The notes under the pieces: generated by a model | Told to the model about the DNA's origin: nothing | The model's input: only the letters and a program-made list of their open reading frames with translations | Database searches by the model: none | Shown here: positions 7,883-14,491 of the stretch, in pieces | Position numbering within the stretch: the stretch's first letter is position 1 | Layout: each line of letters opens with the position of its first letter | NCBI GenBank assembly: GCA_017307785.1 | Contig: JAFKGI010000059.1 | Span: 1 to 41,881, forward strand | Source of the DNA: Vulcanimicrobiota bacterium | Lineage (GTDB): Bacteria; Vulcanimicrobiota; Xenobia; Xenobiales; JADMJV01 | Length of the DNA: 41,881 bases | Reading direction: 5' to 3' | Made by a program: the position numbers and the translations under genes

Positions 7883-8917
7883 GTGACAACGGAAGAGCTC
7901 AACTCACCCCAAGGCTACAAGACGCCAGTCGGTATCCTTGGGGTGGGTCATTTTGTCCCGGAAGAGATCGTCACCAATGCCGACCTGACGAAGTTCGTCG
8001 ACACGTCGGATGAGTGGATCGTCAGCCGCACGGGCATTCGCGCCCGTCGCCGGGCCGCACCCCATCAGGCCACTTCCGATCTGGCGGTCGAGGCCGGACG
8101 CCGTGCTTTGCAAGCTGCCGGCACGAGAGCCGAAGACCTCGACCTGATTATCGTGGCCACCATGACGCCCGATTGCCCCATGCCGGCGACTTCCACCATG
8201 GTTCAGCATCAACTGGGAGCCACCCGGGCCGGAGGCTTTGATCTGAACATCGCCTGCTCAGGATTCGTTTACGCCTTGATCACCGGAGCCCAGTTTGTGG
8301 CCAGCGGCACCTTCCGCCGCGTGCTGGTGATCGGCGCGGACTGCATGACCCGTCTGATGAACTGGAAAGACCGCAGTACCTGTGTGCTTTTCGGCGATGG
8401 CGCCGGCGCGGTCGTATTGGGACCGGTCGAGCCAGGCTACGGCATCGTGGGCATTCACGCCGGCGTCAACGGCGCCGGAGGCCCCAGTTTGACGGTCAAC
8501 GCGGGCGGCAGTCGTATGCCCAGCTGGAGCGAAGGAGTGGACTCCTCCGACTACTACCTGCAGATGGAAGGCCCGGAAGTCTTCCGTTTCGCCGTCTCGG
8601 TCATGGGCGAAGCTGCTATCAAAGCGCTGGAAAACGGCGGATTCACCCCGGACCAGGTCTCGCTCTTCATCCCCCACCAGGCGAACGCCCGCATCATCGA
8701 GGCCTCGCGCAAACGTTTGAATTTACCCCACGAGCGCGTCTTCTCCAACGTGGAGCACTATGGCAACACCTCCTGTGGCTCGGTTCCGCTGGCGCTTTCC
8801 GAAGCGCTGGAACAAGGGCGCATCCAGGACGGCGATCTGATCGCGCTGGTCGGCTTTGGCGGCGGCCTTTCCTGGGCCTCGGCCGCCATTCGCTGGGGCG
8901 GAAAAAAGGAGTCATAG
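7883..8917 (+). CDS. fabH: Beta-ketoacyl-ACP synthase III
   Basis: 344 residues; GTG start at 7883. It condenses acetyl-CoA with malonyl-ACP to begin each fatty-acid chain. The catalytic triad is complete: Cys125 (NIACSGF), His265 (IPHQAN) and Asn295 (HYGNTS). The GDGAGAVVLG and C-terminal GFGGGLSWAS signatures are present. The first 15 residues extend beyond the usual start; no better start is seen. Its TAG is followed immediately by the fabG ATG. Confidence 0.97.
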   Translation: MTTEELNSPQGYKTPVGILGVGHFVPEEIVTNADLTKFVDTSDEWIVSRTGIRARRRAAPHQATSDLAVEAGRRALQAAGTRAEDLDLIIVATMTPDCPMPATSTMVQHQLGATRAGGFDLNIACSGFVYALITGAQFVASGTFRRVLVIGADCMTRLMNWKDRSTCVLFGDGAGAVVLGPVEPGYGIVGIHAGVNGAGGPSLTVNAGGSRMPSWSEGVDSSDYYLQMEGPEVFRFAVSVMGEAAIKALENGGFTPDQVSLFIPHQANARIIEASRKRLNLPHERVFSNVEHYGNTSCGSVPLALSEALEQGRIQDGDLIALVGFGGGLSWASAAIRWGGKKES

Positions 8918-9658
8918 ATGGAGTTACAAGGTCAAAAAGCGCTGGTCACCGGTGCCAGTCGCGGCATCGGCGCCGCCATCGCTCTGGAACTGGCTAAAGG
9001 CGGAGCCGAAGTTGCTCTGCTGGCCCGCAGCCTGGAAAACCTGGAAGCCAGCGCCACCGCCATTCGCGAAATCGGCGGCAGCGCCCACTGCTTCGCCGCC
9101 GACGTGAGCGACGCGGCCCAGTTTGAAGCCGCCATCGGCGAAGCCCACAAACAGCTGGGACGCCTCGACATTCTGGTCAACAATGCCGGTATCACCCGCG
9201 ACCGATTGATCATTCAGATGAAAGACGACGACTGGGATCAGGTGCTGCAGGTCAACCTGCGCAGCGCTTTCGTCGCCTCCAAAGCCGCCGCCAAAATCAT
9301 GCTGCGCCAGAAATCCGGCCGCATCATCCAGATCAGCTCGGTGATTGGCGTCATCGGCAACGCCGGCCAGTCCAACTATGCCGCCTCCAAGGCAGGCACC
9401 ATCGGCCTGGTCAAGTCGCTGGCCAAAGAACTGGCCTCGCGCTCCATCACCGTCAACGCAGTAGCCCCCGGTTATGTCGAAACCGATATGACCTCGGTGC
9501 TGCCGGAAAAAGTTCGGGAAGGCATCCTCTCGCAAATACCCTTGGGTCGAATCGGATCAGCAGGCGATATCGCCCCACTGGTCCGATTCCTGGCCGGCCC
9601 CGGATCGAGCTACATAACGGGGCAGGTATTTCATGTAGACGGTGGAATGGTCACCTGA
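8918..9658 (+). CDS. fabG: 3-oxoacyl-ACP reductase
   Basis: 246 residues; ATG at 8918 directly after the fabH stop, with AAGGAG upstream. Short-chain dehydrogenase that reduces beta-ketoacyl-ACP with NADPH. Rossmann motif TGASRGIG (11-18), NNAG (88-91), catalytic Ser141, Tyr154 and Lys158 (SVIG, NYAASKAG), and the C-terminal GSSYITGQVFHVDGGM. All residues needed for activity are present. No fabD lies before it, unlike the common fabH-fabD-fabG order. Confidence 0.97.
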   Translation: MELQGQKALVTGASRGIGAAIALELAKGGAEVALLARSLENLEASATAIREIGGSAHCFAADVSDAAQFEAAIGEAHKQLGRLDILVNNAGITRDRLIIQMKDDDWDQVLQVNLRSAFVASKAAAKIMLRQKSGRIIQISSVIGVIGNAGQSNYAASKAGTIGLVKSLAKELASRSITVNAVAPGYVETDMTSVLPEKVREGILSQIPLGRIGSAGDIAPLVRFLAGPGSSYITGQVFHVDGGMVT

Positions 9659-9754
9659 TTTTGCGGGAGATTCAAGGCTCTGGCCCGGGATTGCCCCCCC
9701 AACGACTCATTCAAATAGGAAGCGGCCGCACACGGCACGCATTGGAGAATTTAC

Positions 9755-9997
9755 ATGGCTAATGTTGCAGAACGCGTCAAGAAGATCGTAATGGAGCAAC
9801 TCGGAGTGGAAGAAGAGCAAGTCACCGAAACTGCTTCTTTCCAAGAAGACCTGGGCGCCGACTCGCTCGACACCGTCGAAATGGTCATGGCCTTTGAAAC
9901 CGAGTTCAAGATTGAAATCCCCGACGAAGATGCTTCCGGCATCACCAACGTCAAGGAAGCCGTTACCTACATCGACAAGCGCCTGGCCGGCGGCTAG
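9755..9997 (+). CDS. acpP: Acyl carrier protein
   Basis: 80 residues, acidic, four-helix ACP. The 4'-phosphopantetheine attachment Ser37 lies in GADSLDTVE. GGAG precedes the ATG at 9755. A 96-base gap separates it from fabG, so it may have extra transcripts of its own, as is common for this highly expressed gene; I could not find a convincing promoter there. The cluster ends here: a perfect 12-bp palindrome CGTCTCGAGACG (9999-10010) and then a strong terminator follow. fabF, the usual next gene, is missing. Confidence 0.98.
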   Translation: MANVAERVKKIVMEQLGVEEEQVTETASFQEDLGADSLDTVEMVMAFETEFKIEIPDEDASGITNVKEAVTYIDKRLAGG

Positions 9998-10016
9998 TCG
10001 TCTCGAGACGGAAAGA

Positions 10017-10043
10017 AGGGCCCCATCTTGGGGCTCTTTTTTT
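10017..10043 (+). terminator. Intrinsic terminator after acpP
   Basis: AGGGCCCC (10017-10024), loop ATCTT, GGGGCTCT (10030-10037): 8-bp stem with one G-U pair, followed by a run of seven T (10037-10043). A strong rho-independent terminator. The next gene's ATG begins at 10044, the first base after the T run. Confidence 0.93.
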
Positions 10044-10658
10044 ATGGCGGAAATCACCTCCGGCCTGCGGGCCATTCTCAATCATCCCCTGGTCTACCGC
10101 GGCATGCAGTGGCTGGTCGGAGCCGAGCGCCTGCGTCGCCACGTAGCCACTCTGATCGAACCCGGGCCCGGCCTCCGAGTGCTGGACATTGGCTGCGGCC
10201 CAGCCGATCTATTGGCCCACCTGCCAGGGGTGGACTATGTAGGCTTTGACTCGAGCGCAGACTACATCGGCGCCGCCCAGCGTCGATTTGGAACCAGGGG
10301 CCGATTCTTTCAGGAAGAGCTACGTCACGACACCGACCTGTCGCTGGGCCACTTTGACCGGATTGTGGCCATAGGGTTGCTGCATCACCTGGACGACCCC
10401 GCGGCCGCACGCCTCTTTCAAATCGCCCGAGAACGCCTGGCCCCGGGGGGACGCTTGATTACGGTGGACTGCTGCTGGTCGCCGGGCCAACACCCGCTGG
10501 CTCGCTGGATGATCTCGCGAGACCGGGGACAGAATGTGCGCAGCCTGGAGGGCTATCGCGGGCTGGCTCAATCCCACTTCAACCGGGTTGACAGTCAGTG
10601 TCTCCACAACCTGTTGCACATCCCCTACAGCCACACGCTCTTAGCGTGTCACCCCTAG
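10044..10658 (+). CDS. Class I SAM-dependent methyltransferase
   Basis: 204 residues from ATG 10044. SAM motif I is VLDIGCGPADLL (about 46-57), followed by the acidic residue in YVGFDSS, then HFDRIVAIGLLHHLDD (motifs II/III). The C-terminal part (CCWSPGQHPLARWMISRDRG) resembles small-molecule methyltransferases of the UbiE/type 11 kind; the substrate is unknown. The only Shine-Dalgarno candidate, GGGG at 10030-10033, is the 3' arm of the acpP terminator, so readthrough mRNA would hide it. Its stop and the stop of the convergent gene share CTAG (10655-10658). Confidence 0.85.
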   Translation: MAEITSGLRAILNHPLVYRGMQWLVGAERLRRHVATLIEPGPGLRVLDIGCGPADLLAHLPGVDYVGFDSSADYIGAAQRRFGTRGRFFQEELRHDTDLSLGHFDRIVAIGLLHHLDDPAAARLFQIARERLAPGGRLITVDCCWSPGQHPLARWMISRDRGQNVRSLEGYRGLAQSHFNRVDSQCLHNLLHIPYSHTLLACHP

Positions 10659-11149
10659 CGCTCGGGAAACTTCAGGGTCGACATCAACGCCAGCGTGGCG
10701 TCCTGGGCGTCACCGGTGGACATGATCGAGTAGACCACCACCTGAATCTTTCCCTTGCTGACCCGGGCCAGCAGAAAGCGAAAACCGCCAACGGCCCCTT
10801 CCTGAATCCAGGCGTTGCCGCCCTTGGGCTGGGGATATTTCTCCGGCTGGCTGAACTTGAGCCCGGCAAAAGCCTTTTCGGCTTCCGATTCGGCAGCCAG
10901 GGTGGTGACTTTGCTGGTGGCCTGAGCCTCGTCGGCGTAAGCGAAAACCTGAATCAGGTAGTCCTCGGTCTCGACGTGCAAGGCGCCATCCGCGTCGCAG
11001 CTCACCTTATTGCGCTTGCCCGGCACCGCCAGACTCACCCCGAGTTGGTGCACCCAGCCGACTTTAGGCTTCTGAGTCCAATCCGATGCGGTCGTTTCAG
11101 CAGCCGCCGGCAAGAGAAATAGCAAGAGAGCCAGCAGCATCCATCTCAC
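10655..11149 (-). CDS. Secreted protein of unknown function
   Basis: 164 residues from GTG 11149, which overlaps the lysC stop as GTGA; an ATG three codons later is an alternative. A classic signal peptide (WMLLALLLFLLPAAAET, cleavage after about residue 17-18) leads to a mature domain of about 145 residues with alternating beta strands and a closing DATLALMSTLKFPER. The shape (signal, then a compact domain ending with an 'lm-stlkf' helix) is like PsbP/DUF1795-type secreted proteins, as is the lipoprotein at 13927. No catalytic motif is seen. Translationally coupled to lysC. Confidence 0.75.
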   Translation of the reverse strand: MRWMLLALLLFLLPAAAETTASDWTQKPKVGWVHQLGVSLAVPGKRNKVSCDADGALHVETEDYLIQVFAYADEAQATSKVTTLAAESEAEKAFAGLKFSQPEKYPQPKGGNAWIQEGAVGGFRFLLARVSKGKIQVVVYSIMSTGDAQDATLALMSTLKFPER

Positions 11150-12336
11150 AGCGCGAATTCCTTATGCACCACTTCGATGGCGGCGCGCAACTTGTCGGCC
11201 GGAATCAAGCAGCTGATGGTGATGTTGGAGTCGGTGCTGTGGTAGACCTCCACTCCGGCCTCCGCCAGACAGCGGTGGGCCCGATAGGCCACGCCTGGCG
11301 TGCCGCGCATGCCGGCGCCCACCAGCGAAATTTTGGCGCACTCATTGCGAATCTCGTAGCTGCAGCCGAGCTCCTGAAGAATCTCGGTGGCCTGCTGGAG
11401 ATACTGGGTGCGGAAAATGAAGAACATCTCGGGGCCGCACACGTTGACCAGGTCCAGGTTGATACCGCGTTCGGCCATGGCGGCCATGACGGCCACCTGC
11501 TGGCCGGACGACTGGATCCGCACCTGGGACAGGCCCAACATGTGAGCGACGGCGGTTACCACGCGAGTCTTCTCGATGGCCTCTGGAGGAGGCACCGGAG
11601 AAAGTAGAGTCCCGTAGGCGTTTCCGAAAGTATTTTTGACCCAGACCGGCACATTGTGGTCGGCCCCCAGATCCACCGCCCGCGGATGAACCACCTTGGC
11701 GCCTTCGCCGGCCAACTCGCCCATCTCCTCAAAGCTGACTTGAGAAAGGATATGAGTGCGGTCGCAGACGCGGGGGTCAGCCGTCATGACGCCATCGACG
11801 TCGGTATAAATCTCCACCACCTGGGCCTTCAGGGCGGCTCCCAGCACCACCGCGCTGGTATCGCTGCCGCCGCGCCCCAAGGTGGTCACGCACAACTGAC
11901 CGTTGACGCCCTGGAAGCCCGTCACCACCGGCACATTACCGGCCCGCAGACTGGCCATCAGATTGTCGGTGACCACGCGCAGAACCTGGCCGTCGCCGTG
12001 CACGTCGGTGCAGCGAATGCCCGCGTGGAAAGCGTCGAAAGCTTCGGCCTGGTAGCCCAGGCTGCGCAAATGATGAGCCATGACCACCGTGGAAATGGTC
12101 TCTCCGCAGGCCATCAGCAGGTCTAGCTCGCGCTTGTCCTGATAGGGTTGATAAGCTCCTACCAGAGAAAGCAAGGAATCGGTGGCATAGGGCTCAGGGT
12201 GACGGCCCATGGCCGAAACCACCACCACCGGCGACAGTCCTTTGTTCAAAGCCTCGATGACCTTGTCGGCGACGCGCTGGCGACCCTCGGGCGTGGCCAC
12301 CGAGGTGCCCCCGAATTTTTGCACGATGATATTCAC
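11146..12336 (-). CDS. lysC: Aspartate kinase
   Basis: 396 residues; GTG start at 12336, overlapping the asd stop as GTGA. Phosphorylates aspartate, the first step to lysine, threonine and methionine. KFGGTS (7-12) opens the kinase domain; VTGFQG, TTLGRGGSDTSA and the YTDVDGVMTADPR metal/substrate segment follow. The C-terminal third holds two ACT domains (around VAHMLGLSQVRIQS and CAKISLVGAGMRGTPG), the usual site of feedback inhibition by lysine and/or threonine. Length is that of monofunctional kinases such as the Bacillus/Corynebacterium type. Confidence 0.96.
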   Translation of the reverse strand: MNIIVQKFGGTSVATPEGRQRVADKVIEALNKGLSPVVVVSAMGRHPEPYATDSLLSLVGAYQPYQDKRELDLLMACGETISTVVMAHHLRSLGYQAEAFDAFHAGIRCTDVHGDGQVLRVVTDNLMASLRAGNVPVVTGFQGVNGQLCVTTLGRGGSDTSAVVLGAALKAQVVEIYTDVDGVMTADPRVCDRTHILSQVSFEEMGELAGEGAKVVHPRAVDLGADHNVPVWVKNTFGNAYGTLLSPVPPPEAIEKTRVVTAVAHMLGLSQVRIQSSGQQVAVMAAMAERGINLDLVNVCGPEMFFIFRTQYLQQATEILQELGCSYEIRNECAKISLVGAGMRGTPGVAYRAHRCLAEAGVEVYHSTDSNITISCLIPADKLRAAIEVVHKEFAL

Positions 12337-13331
12337 AGCAGCCCCATCTCCAGCATCTTGCAGGCGATCTGCACGGCGTTGGAAGCGGCGCCCTTGCGCA
12401 GATTGTCGGCCACCACCCAGAACTGGAGCCCGTTCTCGACCGAGGGGTCGACGCGAACGCGGCCGACCAGAACGTCATCCTGGTGAGCTGCCTGCAGGGG
12501 AGTGGGCCCCGGACCGGCTTTTTGCACCTGCACTCCGGGCATCCTGGCGAGACGCTCCTCCGCTTCCGCCACCGAGCAAGGCTTGTCCAGTTCGATGTGC
12601 ACCGATTCGGAGTGTCCGTAGAAAACGGGCACGCGCACGCAGGTGGCGCTGATGCGCAGTTCCGGCAGGTCCAGAATCTTACGGGTTTCTTCCATCATCT
12701 TGCGCTCTTCGCCGGTGAAGCCGTCTTCGCCGAAGCTGCCAATCTGAGGCAGGCAGTTGAAGGCGATGGGCGCTGGATAGACCTTGTGTCCGACAGCCTG
12801 GCCGCTGGCCCAACCGCGTGTCAGGTTCTCCAACTCTTCAATGGCGTCTTTGCCGGTCCCGGAAACCGATTGATAGGTCGAGACGGTGACGCGCTTGAGT
12901 CCCAGGTCCAGGAAGGGCTTGAGGGCGGCCACCATCTGAATGGTGGAGCAGTTGGGGTTAGCCACGACCTTCTGGTGTTGGCGCAGGGCTTCTGGATTGA
13001 CCTCGGGCACCACCAGCGGCACGTCCGCGTGCATCCGGAAGCTGGCGCTATTGTCGATGGAAATCGCTCCCGCCGCTTTGGCCTTGGGCACCAGGCGCTC
13101 CGAGGCGATCTCTCCTCCGGCAAACAGGGCGACCTGCACGCCGGTCCAGTCAAAACTCTCGATATCCTGAACTTTGAGCGTCTGGCCGTTCCAGCCGTAT
13201 TCGCTGCCGGCGCTGCGGGCGGTAGCCAGCAGGTGCAGTTGAGAGACGGGAAATTTCTGCTCCTGCAGAGAGGCGATCATGGTGGAACCGACGGCTCCGG
13301 TGGCGCCGACAACGGCAACGCTATAGCTCAT
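12333..13331 (-). CDS. asd: Aspartate-semialdehyde dehydrogenase
   Basis: 332 residues; ATG at 13331 with AGGAAG upstream. Reduces aspartyl phosphate to aspartate semialdehyde with NADPH. VGATGAVG (8-15) binds the nucleotide; nucleophile Cys128 is in NPNCSTIQ; RVPVFYGHSESVHIE carries the substrate Arg and catalytic His. It lies 9 bases after the gamma-carbonic anhydrase gene and overlaps lysC, so asd and lysC are made from one message and probably coupled in translation. Confidence 0.96.
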   Translation of the reverse strand: MSYSVAVVGATGAVGSTMIASLQEQKFPVSQLHLLATARSAGSEYGWNGQTLKVQDIESFDWTGVQVALFAGGEIASERLVPKAKAAGAISIDNSASFRMHADVPLVVPEVNPEALRQHQKVVANPNCSTIQMVAALKPFLDLGLKRVTVSTYQSVSGTGKDAIEELENLTRGWASGQAVGHKVYPAPIAFNCLPQIGSFGEDGFTGEERKMMEETRKILDLPELRISATCVRVPVFYGHSESVHIELDKPCSVAEAEERLARMPGVQVQKAGPGPTPLQAAHQDDVLVGRVRVDPSVENGLQFWVVADNLRKGAASNAVQIACKMLEMGLL

Positions 13332-13340
13332 GGGTGCTTC

Positions 13341-13856
13341 CTATCCTTGCAACATCAGGCGATATCGTTCGCCCTTTTCAACATAGTGGGCGGCTCCGCG
13401 CTTGAGGCGCTGAAGTTCATCCGGCCGCAACAAGCGCACCTGCTTGGCCGGAACTCCCAGGTAAAGATACCCCGTTTGCAGTCGGGCGCCTTCCGGCACC
13501 AGCGTACCCGCGCCCACCACCACTTCGTCCTCGATGACGGCGCCGTTGAGCACCTTGGCTCCGATGCCGATCAAGACCCGATTACCCAGAGTGCAGCCGT
13601 GCAGCACGGCGGCGTGACCGATCACGCAGTCCTCCCCTACCTTGAGGGGAAAACCGGAATCCACATGGCAGATGACGTTTTCTTGCAGGTTGGTCCGGGC
13701 CCCGATGGAAATTTCATCATTATCGCCCCGCAAGACTGCGTTGAACCAGACCGAGCATTGAGAGCCCAGTTTCACCTGGCCGATGAGCACGGACTGAGGG
13801 GCCAAAAATACGTCGGCGTGAACGTCCGGGCTGTGTCCGGCATAGTCTAGAATCAT
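13341..13856 (-). CDS. Gamma-class carbonic anhydrase-like hexapeptide protein
   Basis: 171 residues from ATG 13856; a longer open frame upstream is rejected because it runs through the divergent promoter region and the family begins here. Left-handed beta-helix of hexapeptide repeats. The Zn-ligand histidines of the gamma-CA/YrdA/PaaY family align: His64 (ENVICHVDS), His81 and His86 (VIGHAAVLHGC), with the RGDNDEISIG signature at 43-52. The family hydrates CO2 or, in some members, has other thioesterase-like roles. Sits 9 bases upstream of asd in the same operon, an unusual but not unique partner. Confidence 0.9.
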   Translation of the reverse strand: MILDYAGHSPDVHADVFLAPQSVLIGQVKLGSQCSVWFNAVLRGDNDEISIGARTNLQENVICHVDSGFPLKVGEDCVIGHAAVLHGCTLGNRVLIGIGAKVLNGAVIEDEVVVGAGTLVPEGARLQTGYLYLGVPAKQVRLLRPDELQRLKRGAAHYVEKGERYRLMLQG

Positions 13857-13890
13857 AATCGGCCCATTCCAAGGGGTTTTACCGGTTCCT

Positions 13891-13908
13891 GCAGGTTGAA
13901 CAACCTGC
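13891..13908. promoter_or_regulatory. Perfect 8-bp dyad between divergent genes
   Basis: GCAGGTTG-AA-CAACCTGC: two perfect 8-base arms with a 2-base centre, in the 70-base space between the carbonic anhydrase/asd/lysC operon (minus) and the lipoprotein/kinase/dapA/aroE operon (plus). Symmetry and position fit a repressor or activator site acting on both directions. There is no U-tract, so it is not a terminator. No known regulator motif was recognised. Confidence 0.5.
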
Positions 13909-13926
13909 CAGAAAGAAAGGCGCGGG

Positions 13927-14484
13927 ATGAGAAGGATTTTCAATTTGGGGGCGCTGCTGCTGGTCGCCTCGTCGTTATGGCTGGGGGGTTGCGGCAAACC
14001 CGCGGAGGTCAGCGAAGCGAAAACCTACAAGATTTACAAGCAGCAAGTCTCGCTGACGCCGCCCAAAGGCTGGGCCGTGAAAGAAGAACCCTCCCCGGAT
14101 ACCAAGGACGGACAAATCGCGGCGGTCGTCTTCACTCCGCCCACGGGCTTCGGCCACATCGCCGTCACCGTCACCCCGGAGATCAAGCAGACCCAGGAAT
14201 TCATGAACCAGCTCGGCAACGGCGTGCGCGCCCGCAAGGGCAAAATCGTCAAGGAGTGGTACGAACACAAGTTTGACGACCCGGATAAACAGAACGCCTA
14301 CTTTATGGAGTATGACCTGCAGGACGCCGGAGTAGGCCACGCCCACCAAAAGGGTATGCAGGTTCAGATCTTCACCAAGGAAAACGTGCTTTACTCGCTG
14401 GTCTTCACCGCCGACCCGGAAGTCTACGACGCCAACAAGACGACCTTCGAGGCCCTGGTCAAGTCCTTCGAAAAAGCGAAATAG
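13927..14484 (+). CDS. Lipoprotein of unknown function, PsbP-like domain
   Basis: 185 residues; GAAAGG before ATG 13927. The signal peptide ends in the lipobox LGGC with acceptor Cys22, so it should be a lipid-anchored periplasmic or outer-membrane protein. The mature part has the layout of PsbP/DUF1795-like domains (QQVSLTPPKGWAVKEE, a middle with two conserved aromatics, ending FEALVKSFEKAK). No catalytic residues are recognised. It opens a plus-strand operon; the receptor-like kinase follows after 7 bases, which suggests that it could work with the kinase's extracytoplasmic sensor, though this is inference. Confidence 0.8.
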   Translation: MRRIFNLGALLLVASSLWLGGCGKPAEVSEAKTYKIYKQQVSLTPPKGWAVKEEPSPDTKDGQIAAVVFTPPTGFGHIAVTVTPEIKQTQEFMNQLGNGVRARKGKIVKEWYEHKFDDPDKQNAYFMEYDLQDAGVGHAHQKGMQVQIFTKENVLYSLVFTADPEVYDANKTTFEALVKSFEKAK

Positions 14485-14491
14485 ACTCCGT

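Noticed and set aside
12483..13850. 455-codon open frame antisense to asd and carbonic anhydrase
   Set aside because: It spans two real genes on the other strand and has no recognisable domain.
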